Source: Nocardia aobensis NBRC 100429
GTDB lineage: Bacteria > Actinomycetota > Actinomycetes > Mycobacteriales > Mycobacteriaceae
DNA length: 64,000 nt
Reading direction: 5' to 3'
NCBI RefSeq assembly: GCF_000308375.1
Contig: NZ_BAFQ01000134.1
Coordinates: 1-64,000, forward strand
Position 1 is the stretch's first letter, and each line of letters starts with the position of its first letter. Both the position numbers and the translations under genes were made by a program. This document shows, in pieces, positions 27,911 to 36,851 of this stretch. The notes under the pieces are model-generated. The model was not told the DNA's origin. It ran no database searches and was given only the letters and a program-made list of their open reading frames with translations.

Positions 27911-28924
27911 GTGACGAACGAGACGCCCCTGGCCCCGTCGACCACCCACGCCTGGCAGCCCGATGTTCTGGGCGAGGGATATCGGCAGCTGACCATTCCG
28001 CTCGGGCCCGATCCCGACGGTGAGGGCGTCGTCGACGCCACCCTGGTCCGACACGAGCCCGATATCGCCGAGCCGGCCACCAGCGCCGTGCTGTACGTGC
28101 ACGGCTTCACCGACTACTTCTTCCAGAAGCATCTCGCCGAGCACATGAGTGCGCGCGGCTATCGCTTCTACGCTCTGGACCTGCGCAAGTGCGGGCGTTC
28201 GCGCCGGCCCGGCCAGACCGCGCACTACGTCAGCGACCTGCGGCTCTACGACGCGGAACTGGATCGCGCGGTGCAGATCGTGCGCGAGGAGACCGGATTG
28301 CCGGTGTTGCTGATGGCGCACTCCACCGGCGGTCTGGTGTTGCCGCTGTGGCTCAACCGCCGCGACGCCGCCGCCGAGGGCATCACCGGACTCGTGCTCA
28401 ACAGCCCCTGGTTCGATCTGCAGGGCCCGGCCTACTACCGCCACGTCGGCACCGCCGTGATCGGCGGTGTGGGCCGGTTGCGCGCGATGACTCGCCTGCC
28501 CGGCGGCGAACTGAGCACCTACGGCGACAGCCTGCACACCAGCGTCTCCGGCGAGTGGGACTACAACCTGGATTGGAAGCCGCTGGCCGGGTTCCCGGTG
28601 CATCTGGGCTGGCTGCGCGCCATCCGCAGGGGCCATGCGGAGCTGCATCGCGGGCTCGACGTCGGCGTTCCGGCGCTGATCCTGCGATCGAAGGTGACGA
28701 AGTTCATGCGCAAGTACGGCCCGGCCGCCGATGTGTCGGATGTGGTGCTCGATGTGCGCCAGATTCAGCGCTGGTCGGGATGTCTGGGCGGGCGCACCAA
28801 CATCGTGCCGATCGAAGGCGCTCGCCACGACGTGTTCCTCTCGGCGCCGGAGGTGCGCTCGCATGCGTTCACCGAGCTGGACGCGTGGCTGAGCTGGTTG
28901 CGCGACTTCCGCGACGCACACTGA
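27911..28924 (+). CDS. Alpha/beta hydrolase (lysophospholipase-like)
   Basis: A 337-residue soluble hydrolase. The oxyanion region YVHGFTDYF, the nucleophile elbow AHSTGG (Ser near residue 138), and a late His in IEGARHDVFLS form a plausible triad. Its form resembles the monoacylglycerol-lipase/lysophospholipase group and the protein Rv2854, which lies near mqo in M. tuberculosis. No signal peptide is visible. It diverges from mqo and converges on a smaller, apparently inactive hydrolase-fold gene. Confidence 0.84.
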   Translation: MTNETPLAPSTTHAWQPDVLGEGYRQLTIPLGPDPDGEGVVDATLVRHEPDIAEPATSAVLYVHGFTDYFFQKHLAEHMSARGYRFYALDLRKCGRSRRPGQTAHYVSDLRLYDAELDRAVQIVREETGLPVLLMAHSTGGLVLPLWLNRRDAAAEGITGLVLNSPWFDLQGPAYYRHVGTAVIGGVGRLRAMTRLPGGELSTYGDSLHTSVSGEWDYNLDWKPLAGFPVHLGWLRAIRRGHAELHRGLDVGVPALILRSKVTKFMRKYGPAADVSDVVLDVRQIQRWSGCLGGRTNIVPIEGARHDVFLSAPEVRSHAFTELDAWLSWLRDFRDAH

Positions 28925-28974
28925 ATCACGTTGCCGCGCAGAGTGTTCGCCGCAGTTCTATCGGGAGCTCGCGC

Positions 28975-29535
28975 TCACCACAGACCCGAGCGCAGCACGA
29001 TCTCGGTGGCGAATTCGTGATCGGCCTTGATCGGCACCTCGGCGGTGTCGACCTGGGTGACACGGAATTCGCCGAAGACGTGGCGACCGCAGGAATCGGC
29101 GACCCCGCGCGGCAGGTCCTCGGTGGCGATGACGGTGGTGGGCAACTCCACGGCCGGGCAGGTGGCATCGGCGGCGGTTCCGTCCACGGCCACGGCCGGA
29201 TGCGGTCGCCCGGCCACCACCAGTCCGACGAATCGGCCGAAGCCGCGCGCGCCCAGCTGCCAGGCCAGTTCCGCGCCCGCGCCGTAACCAGCCAGGTTGG
29301 CCCAGGCCACGCCGAGATCGTCGAGGATGGCGTAGACCGCGGCCTTGTCCAGGCCGTCGATCGACTCCACCGTGATGGTGCGCAGATCGGAATTGTGCAG
29401 TCGCTCGCACACCTGGTCGTAGACGTCGGCCGGAGCTCCGGCGTCGGGTAGCAGCAGCACCGTATGCCTGGACTCCGGCCCGCCGACTCGTACGGTCCAG
29501 GCGCGGTCACCGACCGCGATTCGCCGGGTCTCCAT
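28975..29535 (-). CDS. Alpha/beta-hydrolase-fold protein lacking the catalytic serine
   Basis: A 186-residue protein with the layout of a small alpha/beta hydrolase: TVLLLPDAGAPADVYDQVCE near the start, then AWANLAGYGAGAELAWQLGA where the nucleophile elbow should be. The expected G-x-S-x-G reads GYGAG (83-87), so Gly replaces the nucleophile. It is therefore probably not an esterase; a binding or regulatory role is possible. The ATG at 29535 follows a TAGCGT box by eight bases. It is convergent with the active-looking hydrolase across about 50 bp. Confidence 0.68.
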   Translation of the reverse strand: METRRIAVGDRAWTVRVGGPESRHTVLLLPDAGAPADVYDQVCERLHNSDLRTITVESIDGLDKAAVYAILDDLGVAWANLAGYGAGAELAWQLGARGFGRFVGLVVAGRPHPAVAVDGTAADATCPAVELPTTVIATEDLPRGVADSCGRHVFGEFRVTQVDTAEVPIKADHEFATEIVLRSGLW

Positions 29536-29728
29536 GCCGATCAACGCTACACGGGAGCGGACGGGCGCACGCCATGTCCTCGGCCACGTTCCTCGCCCGG
29601 TGATGACGCGGATCGCACCGCTGTGAGGTGGGTGGCCCCGGCACCGGAAACTCGATCGCGGCACATCGAGCGAGTACGGCATCGGTCCGCGAACGGTTCC
29701 GGAGCGCCGCGCGCGACCGGACCAGCAC

Positions 29729-31282
29729 TCACCGGCCGACGGTGAGAGTGGGCAACCCCGCGGGTGCGCCGTCGCTGATCAGGCGCTCGAGCGCCGCGAT
29801 GTCGAGGTGTTTCTCGATCAGGTCGGCGAGCAGATCCAATTGAGCGGTACGCACCGCCTCCACACAGGTATCGGAGGCGACCGCGAAGCCGGTGCGACCG
29901 GCCTGCCGCGCGGCCTCTCGCAGCCAGGCGCGGCGGAACTCGTCGGATTCCAGCAGCCCGTGCAGATGTGTGCCGCGAACGGCCCCGCGCACGCTGCCTT
30001 CGCGCCTCTCCGGATCCGTCTCGACACCGCTGGTCTCGACCCAGGCCGGATCACCGCTGCGCCGCACCCGGCCGTGGTGAATCTCATAGCCGGACAAGGG
30101 GATTCCGGCGACGGCTCCCCCGCTCGCCGCGCCGTGGCCGGCAGTGCGTCGCAGCACCTTCGGATCGGCGAATTCGATCTCGAGGTCCAGCAGGCCGAGA
30201 CCGGCGACCTCGCCCGCCCCGGATTCGACGTCGTCGTGGATGCGGCGGCCGAGCATCTGATAACCACCGCAGATGCCCAGCACCGGTTTTCCGGCGCCGG
30301 CGTGGGCCACGATCGCGTCCGCGATTCCGGTGCGGCGCAACCAGTTCAGATCCGAGACGGTGGATTTGCTCCCCGGAACGACGACCACGTCGGCGCCGGC
30401 CAGCCGCGATGGGTCGCTCACCCAGCGCACCGAAACCCCCGGCTCGCACGCCAGCGCCTCGATATCGGTGGAGTTGGAGATGCGTGGCAGCCGGATCGCG
30501 CCGACGCTCAGCCATTCGGTGCCCACCGGCGGGCGCGGGCGGCCGACCGGGGCGTCGGCGACCGTGCCGAGCGAATCCTCCGCGTCGATCCACAACTCGT
30601 CGCTGTAGGGCAGGACCCCGAGCGTCGGGCGGCCGGTGAGCGCGGTCAGCTGGTCCAGCCCCGGCCGCAGCAATTCCACGTCGCCGCGGAACTTGTTGAC
30701 GATGTAGCCCGAGATCAACTGCTGATCCTCGGGATCGAGAATGGCGACGGTGCCGAACAGGTGCGCCAGCACCCCGCCGCGATCGATATCGCCCACCAGC
30801 AGGACCGGCAACCGCGCGGCCCGCGCGAGACCCATATTCGCCAGATCGGTCGCGCGCAGGTTGATCTCGGCGGGTGAGCCGGCGCCCTCGCAGATCACCA
30901 CGTCGAATTCGGCACGCAGGGCGGCGAGTTCACCGGCCACCACCTCTCGCAACCGCCGCCGGTGCCGGAAATAGTCGCGGGCGCCCACGGTGTCGACGGC
31001 GATACCGCGCACCACCAGCTGCGAGCGGCGATCGCTGCCGGGTTTGAGCAGTACCGGATTGAACCGCACGCTGGGTTCGAGGCCGCAGGCGCGCGCCTGC
31101 AACGCCTGTGCCCGTCCGATCTCACCCCCGTCCAGGGTTACGACCGAATTGTTGGACATGTTCTGCGCCTTGAACGGCGCCACCCGCACGCCGCGCCGCG
31201 CCAGCATCCGGCAGATGCCGGCCACCACCACGCTTTTGCCGGCATCGGAGGTGGTGCCGGCGATCAACAGCGCGCCGTTCAC
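29729..31282 (-). CDS. cobQ: Cobyric acid synthase
   Basis: A 517-residue glutamine-dependent amidotransferase that adds four amides to adenosylcobyrinate diamide. The N-terminus has the P-loop [17 protein letters not shown] and the CobQ signature [15 protein letters not shown]; the C-terminal glutaminase domain has the Cys in [12 protein letters not shown] and the His in GYEIHHGRV. It begins with GTG 31 bp after the mapB stop, so the two may be cotranscribed. It completes, with cobB, cobO, cobE and cysG, the cobalamin genes seen here. Confidence 0.95.
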   Translation of the reverse strand: MNGALLIAGTTSDAGKSVVVAGICRMLARRGVRVAPFKAQNMSNNSVVTLDGGEIGRAQALQARACGLEPSVRFNPVLLKPGSDRRSQLVVRGIAVDTVGARDYFRHRRRLREVVAGELAALRAEFDVVICEGAGSPAEINLRATDLANMGLARAARLPVLLVGDIDRGGVLAHLFGTVAILDPEDQQLISGYIVNKFRGDVELLRPGLDQLTALTGRPTLGVLPYSDELWIDAEDSLGTVADAPVGRPRPPVGTEWLSVGAIRLPRISNSTDIEALACEPGVSVRWVSDPSRLAGADVVVVPGSKSTVSDLNWLRRTGIADAIVAHAGAGKPVLGICGGYQMLGRRIHDDVESGAGEVAGLGLLDLEIEFADPKVLRRTAGHGAASGGAVAGIPLSGYEIHHGRVRRSGDPAWVETSGVETDPERREGSVRGAVRGTHLHGLLESDEFRRAWLREAARQAGRTGFAVASDTCVEAVRTAQLDLLADLIEKHLDIAALERLISDGAPAGLPTLTVGR

Positions 31283-31313
31283 CGCGTCACCGCGCCGGCC
31301 GCAGCGGCGAACC

Positions 31314-32177
31314 TCATGGGAGCGTGAGGATTTCGGCGCCTTCCTCGGTCACGACCAGCGTGTGCTCGAATTGCGCGGTCCACTTGCGGTCCTTGGTGAC
31401 CACGGTCCAGCCGTCGTCCCAGATCTCGTAATCGATACCGCCGAGGTTGATCATCGGCTCGATGGTGAAGGTCATACCCGGCTCGATGACCGATTCGATG
31501 GCGGGCTGGTCGTAGTGCAGGATCACCAGGCCGCTGTGGAAGGTCGGGCCGACACCGTGGCCGGTGAAGTCGCGGACCACGCCGTAGCCGAAACGGTTCG
31601 CATACGACTCGATGACCCGCCCGATCACGTTCAGCGCACGACCGGGCCGGACCGCCTTGATGGCCCGCATGGTGGCCTCGTGGGTGCGCTCCACCAGCAG
31701 CCGGGCCTCCTCGTCGACGTCACCGGCGAGGAAGGTGGCGTTCGTATCGCCGTGCACGCCGTTGATGTAGGCCGTGACGTCGATATTGACGATGTCACCG
31801 TCCTCGATCACCGTGGAGTCCGGAATGCCGTGGCAGATCACCTCGTTCAGCGAGGTGCAGCAGGATTTGGGGAAACCCTTGTAACCCAGGGTCGACGGGT
31901 AGGCCCCGTGATCGCAGAGATAGTCGTGCACGACGGCGTCGAGATGATCGGTGGTGACGCCCGGGGCGACGGCTTTACCGGCCTCCTGCAGCGCCTGGGC
32001 GGCCAGTTTGCTCGCCAGCCGCATCTTCTCGATGGTCTCCGGCGTCTGCACCCACGGTTCGCGGCCCTCGTTCACGGTCTTCTTCCACGCGTACTCCGGC
32101 CGCTCGATCGAGCGCGGCACCTCGCGCACGGGCGAGAGCGTTCCGGGGGCGAGTGGCTTGCGGGTGCGCACAGACAT
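31314..32177 (-). CDS. map: Methionine aminopeptidase, type I
   Basis: Removes the initiator Met from nascent proteins. The 287-residue enzyme has an N-terminal extension with a PxxP-like stretch ([22 protein letters not shown]), typical of the actinobacterial MapB (type Ic) form. The five metal ligands lie in [17 protein letters not shown] (two Asp), GHGVGPTFH (His), FTIEPM (Glu) and AQFEHTLVV (Glu). The ATG follows a TAGTCT box by exactly six bases, so it is probably leaderless. It corresponds to Rv2861c. Confidence 0.96.
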   Translation of the reverse strand: MSVRTRKPLAPGTLSPVREVPRSIERPEYAWKKTVNEGREPWVQTPETIEKMRLASKLAAQALQEAGKAVAPGVTTDHLDAVVHDYLCDHGAYPSTLGYKGFPKSCCTSLNEVICHGIPDSTVIEDGDIVNIDVTAYINGVHGDTNATFLAGDVDEEARLLVERTHEATMRAIKAVRPGRALNVIGRVIESYANRFGYGVVRDFTGHGVGPTFHSGLVILHYDQPAIESVIEPGMTFTIEPMINLGGIDYEIWDDGWTVVTKDRKWTAQFEHTLVVTEEGAEILTLP

Positions 32178-32183
32178 GTATCC

Positions 32184-32189
32184 AGACTA
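32184..32189 (-). promoter_or_regulatory. Leaderless-type -10 box of map
   Basis: TAGTCT on the minus strand, then GGATAC (six bases), then the ATG of map. Confidence 0.6.
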
Positions 32190-32236
32190 TCCGCCCCGGG
32201 ACGGGGCCACGGCGGCGACGCCGCTGTGCGCTGGGG

Positions 32237-32668
32237 TTACCGGGCGGGCGGCGCGGTGACGCCGCTGACGAGGTCGGTATAACCGTCGACCAGTTCGGCG
32301 AGGTGATACCAGTGCTTGTGGGTGGTGTCGCTGCGGGCGCCGTCGCGGTCGATGGCACGGTTGGCGGCGACCCAGCTGCCGGCCATGCGGTCCACCATCG
32401 GCCCGAGGACATCGGTGCGCAGCGCGACACCGGTGCGATAACCCGGCAATTCGCGTTCGACCCATTCGTTGATGTCGTCGATGAGTTCACCGCGGCGGCA
32501 GTCGATTTCCGCGATGAGAATCGGGTCGGCGATCTGCGCGCGCCGGGTGTGCAGTTCGGCCAGCGCCCGGGCGGACCGCAACAGTTCGCGGTCCGGGAAT
32601 CGCCGACCTTGGAAGGCGCACAACAATTGCGGGGCTGCGGGTAACGCACTGGCAATCGAAGTCGTCAT
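32237..32668 (-). CDS. DUF4254 domain protein
   Basis: A 143-residue all-helical cytoplasmic protein of the DUF4254 family. Marker stretches are LLCAFQGRRFPDRELLRSAR, PILIAEIDCRRGELIDDINEW and the C-terminal ATG-proximal HWYHLAELVDGYTDLVSGV. Function is unknown. It lies 59 bp before map on the same strand. About 90-115 bp upstream of its start are two adjacent perfect palindromes, so its expression is probably controlled by a DNA-binding regulator. Confidence 0.75.
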   Translation of the reverse strand: MTTSIASALPAAPQLLCAFQGRRFPDRELLRSARALAELHTRRAQIADPILIAEIDCRRGELIDDINEWVERELPGYRTGVALRTDVLGPMVDRMAGSWVAANRAIDRDGARSDTTHKHWYHLAELVDGYTDLVSGVTAPPAR

Positions 32669-32755
32669 CGTCGCACCGTCATCACTGATCTCCGGATTTC
32701 GCTCGTCCGTCGTTCGGATCGAATGTGGCGAATTCAAGGGTAGATCGGATTCTGC

Positions 32756-32785
32756 TCTTGCATATGCAAGAACGCAAGATTGCGT
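32756..32785. promoter_or_regulatory. Two adjacent perfect palindromes upstream of the DUF4254 gene
   Basis: A perfect 16-bp palindrome TCTTGCATATGCAAGA (32756-32771) is followed without a gap by ACGCAAGATTGCGT (32772-32785), a 6-bp-arm inverted repeat. Both share the half-site TTGC/GCAA. This pattern suggests cooperative binding of a dimeric regulator in the DUF4254 promoter. The rest of the 32669-32949 gap shows no gene. Confidence 0.6.
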
Positions 32786-32949
32786 CCGCATTGCTGGAAT
32801 CACGGTGTGGTCACAGTCTTCCCGGCGTCGGGGTATGCCCGCGACGTGCGGTGATACCTCGAGAACGACTGCGCTGGCAATCATTTCACGGGCCGTCCAT
32901 CCATGGCCGGAATCCGCGACGGCGCGTCGGCAGTGATCATGCGACGCGC

Positions 32950-33564
32950 TCAGTGTGGCGACAAACCACGCAAAACGATCTCCATGCCGCCGCGAAACTC
33001 CTCCTCGGCGGAGATGTCGCGGGCCTGCGCGGCGGTTTCGATGAGGTACGGATAGTCGGCCGGCGGCAGCGTAGTGATCGCCGCGGTGCCCGCACCGCCG
33101 ATCGCGGCATGGTGTTCGTTCTCCAGACAGCCGAGCAGAAAGGCCACCAGCGTCCGCTGAGCTATCACTCGCTCCCGCCCCGTGAAACCGCCCGCGGTGA
33201 GCGCGGCGAGGGTGGCATCCATCCATCGCAGTGCGGCCGGACTGGCGTGCCGATGCCGCGGCACCAGCGGCGCCGCCGCCGGATGGGCCGCGACCGCCGC
33301 CCGCATGCGCTCGAGCAATACCGCGATCGCCGCCCGCCAGTCGGCGTCGACGGGGGTGGACACATCGACGTCGCCGAGCAGCCGGTCGACGATCAGCACT
33401 TCGAGAGCCTCCCGGTCGGCCACATAGCGATACAGCGCCATGGTGGCCATCCCCAGTTCGGCGGCCACCGCGCGCATGGTCAGACCGGGCAGGCCCGCGC
33501 GGTCGATCACGGCGAGGGCCGCCGTCGACAGGTCCGCGGTGGTCAGCGAGCGAGGGCGGGGCAC
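32950..33564 (-). CDS. TetR family transcriptional regulator
   Basis: A 204-residue repressor. The N-terminal HTH reads LTTADLSTAALAVIDRAGLPGLTMRAVAAELGMATMALYRYVADREALEVLIVDRLLG, the standard TetR form; the C-terminal ligand domain is of the TetR_C type. GTG 33564 follows a TACGCT box by eight bases. It is divergent from the peroxiredoxin-like gene, and a 23-bp inverted repeat between them is the likely operator for both directions. The inducer is unknown. Confidence 0.9.
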   Translation of the reverse strand: MPRPRSLTTADLSTAALAVIDRAGLPGLTMRAVAAELGMATMALYRYVADREALEVLIVDRLLGDVDVSTPVDADWRAAIAVLLERMRAAVAAHPAAAPLVPRHRHASPAALRWMDATLAALTAGGFTGRERVIAQRTLVAFLLGCLENEHHAAIGGAGTAAITTLPPADYPYLIETAAQARDISAEEEFRGGMEIVLRGLSPH

Positions 33565-33600
33565 GGATTGACAGCGTACAAGATACGCGCATACTGGTCC

Positions 33601-33623
33601 GTAGGCGTACGAGGTACACCTAC
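33601..33623. promoter_or_regulatory. Probable TetR operator
   Basis: Inverted repeat with 10-bp arms, GTAGGCGTAC and GTACACCTAC, around GAG; the arms pair at nine of ten positions. It lies in the 75-bp gap between the divergent tetR and peroxiredoxin-like genes, right before the latter's ribosome site (CCGAGGAG), so it is well placed to control both. Confidence 0.7.
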
Positions 33624-33639
33624 CTACCGAGGAGCATGC

Positions 33640-34190
33640 ATGTCGGCACCCACCACCGTCGCGAGCCGGACCCTGACCGCGGTCACCGGCGAACCGATTC
33701 CCGTCCCCGATCCCGATCGCCTGATTCATCTGCAATTCCGCCGGTTCGCCGGATGCCCCATCTGTCATCGCCATCTGCGCACCTTCGTCACCCGGCATGC
33801 CGAGATCGAGGCCGCCGGAATCCGCGAAGTCGCCGTCTTCCATTCCGCGGCAGCCGAATTGACCGACTATGCCGCCGATATCCCGTTCGACCTGATCGCC
33901 GATCCGGACAAGACGCTGTATCGCGAATTCGGCGTGGAATCCGCACCTCGCGCACTGCTGCATCCGCGGGCGTGGCCAGGCATCGCACTGGCGATCGGCA
34001 GCGCCGTCGGACCGATGGCGCGCGGCGAACAACCCACCCCCGCGGCACCCCGCAGGGCGGCCGCCTCGGCCTGCCCGCCGATTTCCTCATCGCCTCCGAC
34101 GGTTCCCTCGCCGCCTCCCACTACGGCACACACGCCGACGACCAGTGGACGGTCGACGACGTGCTCTCCCGCGCACGGAAAGCCGGCTGA
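33640..34190 (+). pseudogene. Peroxiredoxin-like (AhpC/TSA-type) gene with frameshift
   Basis: Encodes a thioredoxin-fold peroxiredoxin-like protein with the motif FAGCPICHRHLRTF (CxxC), FHSAAAELTDYAADIPFDLI and YREFGVESA. The reading frame holds to about 34036; then the family-like C-terminus (GGRLGLPADFLIASDGSLAA, then HYGTHADDQWTVDDVLSRAR) continues one frame over. The total length of 551 nt is one base short of a whole number of codons, which fits loss of one C in the five-C run at 34037-34041. Without repair the protein would run into an unrelated frame to 34443. The ATG has a CCGAGGAG site. The defect may be real or a sequencing error. Confidence 0.75.
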
Positions 34191-34205
34191 CGAAGGCCGG
34201 GCCGG

Positions 34206-34967
34206 TCAGGCGGTGCTCGCGTGCATCTCCCAGATCAGCACCTCGCTCGGCGCCACGGCCGTGATGCGTTGCCCGCCGGTGGCCGTGGTGCGAACCGCGT
34301 CACCGGCGGACAAGCTCGTCCGCCCGTCGGCCGTGCCCTCGAAGACGACGGATCCGCGGGCGAGGAAGATGTGGCCGAACGGCGCCTCCGGCACCAGGAC
34401 CGAACGGCCCGGGTCCAGCCGTGCGACATGGAAGGCCGCGTAGCGGTTGCCGAGGGTGATCGCCGTCTCGCCGCGGTGCCGGGACATTCCGGATGCGACG
34501 GTGACCAACTCGTTGTGCGACAGGCCGGCCTCGACATCGGCTTCCTGATAGCTCGGCGTCCGACCGGCCTCGTCCGGCGGAATCCACATCTGCACCACGT
34601 GCAGGTTCGCGCGCTCGCCGTACACCGCGCCGTTGCGCTCGGAATGCAGGATGCCGGTTCCCGCGCTCATGCGCTGCGCCAGACCGGGACGGATCAGGCC
34701 CGAGTGGCCTGCCGAATCCTGGTGCACCACAGTGCCTTCCAGGACCCACGTGACGATCTCGGTATTCAGATGCTGATGCGTGTCGAAACCGGCACCGGCC
34801 TCGACGACATCCTCGTTGTGCACCAGCAACATTCCGTGCGCGTTGGCGGCGAGATCGAAATTGCCGGTCGCGGGAAACGACTGCCGGGAATCGAGCCATT
34901 CGTTCTTCCAGCCGTATCGCTGCCCGGACCGTACGACCCGCACCGCCTCCACTGCCGTCGGCGCCAT
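34206..34967 (-). CDS. Pirin family protein
   Basis: A 253-residue bicupin of the pirin family. The metal-binding motif of the first cupin is visible in GFDTHQHLNTEIVTWVLEG, with further ligands in GTGILHSERN. Some bacterial pirins are quercetin dioxygenases, others regulate metabolism by protein contacts; the choice cannot be made here. The ATG at 34967 has a GGAGG site nine bases upstream. It converges on the peroxiredoxin-like gene and diverges from the XRE gene. Confidence 0.9.
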   Translation of the reverse strand: MAPTAVEAVRVVRSGQRYGWKNEWLDSRQSFPATGNFDLAANAHGMLLVHNEDVVEAGAGFDTHQHLNTEIVTWVLEGTVVHQDSAGHSGLIRPGLAQRMSAGTGILHSERNGAVYGERANLHVVQMWIPPDEAGRTPSYQEADVEAGLSHNELVTVASGMSRHRGETAITLGNRYAAFHVARLDPGRSVLVPEAPFGHIFLARGSVVFEGTADGRTSLSAGDAVRTTATGGQRITAVAPSEVLIWEMHASTA

Positions 34968-35070
34968 GGCGATCGACCTCCGTTCCACCGTATTTCTCCT
35001 GCTGCAATCCGCGGGCAATCGCGGATATTCCCAGCGGGCAGGATCGCGCCGGGACCTGCGCGGCGGGCGG

Positions 35071-35076
35071 TATGCT
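35071..35076 (+). promoter_or_regulatory. Candidate -10 box of the XRE gene
   Basis: TATGCT lies 69 bases before the ATG at 35145, in the divergent pirin/XRE region. No clear -35 box is seen. Confidence 0.35.
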
Positions 35077-35144
35077 CGCCCGACCGTTCCCATATCCGTG
35101 GAACGTGCTCGAGCGTCCCGAATCTCACAAGGAGTACGCGCGCG

Positions 35145-36008
35145 ATGGCAGGTAAACGCACGGTGCTGACGGTTCAGCTGCGGCGGCTCGCCGCACTGCT
35201 GTCGGAGATGCGTGAGCAGGCGGGGATCAGCAAGGAGGTGGTCAGCGCCCGCACCGGCATCAACGTCACCACGCTCTACCGGATCGAAACCGCGCAGGCG
35301 CGCCCGCAGCGACGCACCCTCACCGCGATGCTCGACCTGTACGGCATCGGCGAACCGCAACGCTCCGACGCGGTGCAGTTGCTGATGGAGGCGCAGAAGC
35401 CGGGTATGTCACGCCCGTTCGAGGCGGCTGTCTCGGAGGTCTACGCCGCCTACATCAACTTCGAGACCGAGGCGCTGTCGGCGCGTCTGTTCCAGACCTC
35501 GTTCATCCCCGGCCTGCTGCAGACCGAGCGCTACGCGTGGGCGGTCCTGGATACCGCGATGCCCAAGGTCGAGACCTCGGTGATCGAACAGCGCCTGCGG
35601 GCCCGGGTGGAGCGCTCCAAGGTGCTGACCCGCGACGGGAATCCGCTGGAATTGTGGGTGGTCCTCGACGAGGCCGCGATCCGCCGGGTCGTCGGCGGGC
35701 CGGAGGTGATGCGCGAGCAGTTGCTGCGCCTCACCGAGGACACCGACAAGCGCAATGTCATCCTGCAGGTGCTGCCGTTCGGCGCCGGTGCCCATCCGGC
35801 GATGGTCGGCTCCTTCGTCGTCCTCGACTTCCCCGATCCGGCCGACCCCGAACTGGTCTACGTCGAAGGCATCGCCGGCGACGATATCGTCGAGGGCCAC
35901 AACGAGATTCGGCGCTTCGGCGTGATGTTCGACCAGTTGCGCGCGATGGCGTTGAGCCCGCGTGATTCCGCGGAGATGATCAACGAGATCGCCGACGGAC
36001 TGCGCTGA
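35145..36008 (+). CDS. XRE-type HTH regulator with DUF5753 domain
   Basis: A 287-residue regulator. The N-terminal HTH reads LAALLSEMREQAGISKEVVSARTGINVTTLYRIETAQARP; the rest is the DUF5753 domain found in actinobacteria, seen in FIPGLLQTERYAWAVLD and in VILQVLPFGAGAHPAM. Such genes often sit beside a small DUF397 gene, but none is present here. The ATG has AAGGAG about ten bases upstream. Target genes are unknown; the divergent pirin gene is a candidate. Confidence 0.9.
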   Translation: MAGKRTVLTVQLRRLAALLSEMREQAGISKEVVSARTGINVTTLYRIETAQARPQRRTLTAMLDLYGIGEPQRSDAVQLLMEAQKPGMSRPFEAAVSEVYAAYINFETEALSARLFQTSFIPGLLQTERYAWAVLDTAMPKVETSVIEQRLRARVERSKVLTRDGNPLELWVVLDEAAIRRVVGGPEVMREQLLRLTEDTDKRNVILQVLPFGAGAHPAMVGSFVVLDFPDPADPELVYVEGIAGDDIVEGHNEIRRFGVMFDQLRAMALSPRDSAEMINEIADGLR

Positions 36009-36029
36009 GCGACCCCGTCCCGGCCCCGC

Positions 36030-36851
36030 TCACTGCCGGCTGGCACGCCGGAATCCGACCGCCGCCGGCACCGCGAACACGACCATCGCACCGACCGACC
36101 ATCCCACCGTCGCCCACAGCGGCCCGCGGGCCGACTCGCCGAGCGCCAGCGCGCTCATCGAGTCGATCGCCGTGGACAGCGGCTGATGGGCCACGATCGG
36201 CTGCGCCCAGTCGGGATAGGCGGGCAGCGGGACGAATCCGGTGCTGAAGAACATCAGCAGCGAGGACCCGAGCGAAATGGCCTCCACCACGAACGTTTTG
36301 GCCGAATACACCGCCACCGCCGTCACCATGGTGGCGAATCCGATTCCGTAGAGCAGCGGCACCCCGAGCACCGCGAGTGCGGCGGCGGGACGGTGGAACC
36401 GGAAACCGAGCGCCATGCCCACCGCGAAGAGCACCACCGTGCAGAGCACGATCCGGGCGACCTCGGCGAGCAGCCGCGACAGCAATCCCGAGGCGCGGTG
36501 TACCGGCAGCGCCCAGAACCGGCCCAGCAGACCCGCGTCGCGTTCGCGGCCCAGCGTCACCGCCCCGGCCAGCGATCCCGACATCACCGACACCATGGTC
36601 ACCATCGGCACCGAACCGTAGAGCGCGTCGACGCCGGAGAACGACGAGATCTGCCGGCCGAGCACCGTATTCAGCATCACCAGCAGCAGCGCCGGGAAGA
36701 CCAGGATTTGCGCCGTCGTGAGCGGATCGCGGCGCCACCGCCGCAGCAGCCGGCCGGTCTGCACCAGGGTCTGCGGCAGCAGATACCGCCAGCGCTCGGT
36801 ATCCACCTGCACGGTGGCCAATTCGCGCACTGCGGTGTCCGCCCCCGTCAT
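36030..36851 (-). CDS. ABC-2 type permease (second of pair)
   Basis: A 273-residue membrane permease with six predicted helices. It has the DrrB/DrrC-like layout, for example RRDPLTTAQILVFPALLLVML in helix 1 and PLPAYPDWAQPIVAHQPLST near the last helix pair. Its start overlaps the stop of the upstream permease by four bases, so the two form a heterodimeric channel. No ATP-binding subunit is encoded next to them. Confidence 0.85.
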   Translation of the reverse strand: MTGADTAVRELATVQVDTERWRYLLPQTLVQTGRLLRRWRRDPLTTAQILVFPALLLVMLNTVLGRQISSFSGVDALYGSVPMVTMVSVMSGSLAGAVTLGRERDAGLLGRFWALPVHRASGLLSRLLAEVARIVLCTVVLFAVGMALGFRFHRPAAALAVLGVPLLYGIGFATMVTAVAVYSAKTFVVEAISLGSSLLMFFSTGFVPLPAYPDWAQPIVAHQPLSTAIDSMSALALGESARGPLWATVGWSVGAMVVFAVPAAVGFRRASRQ

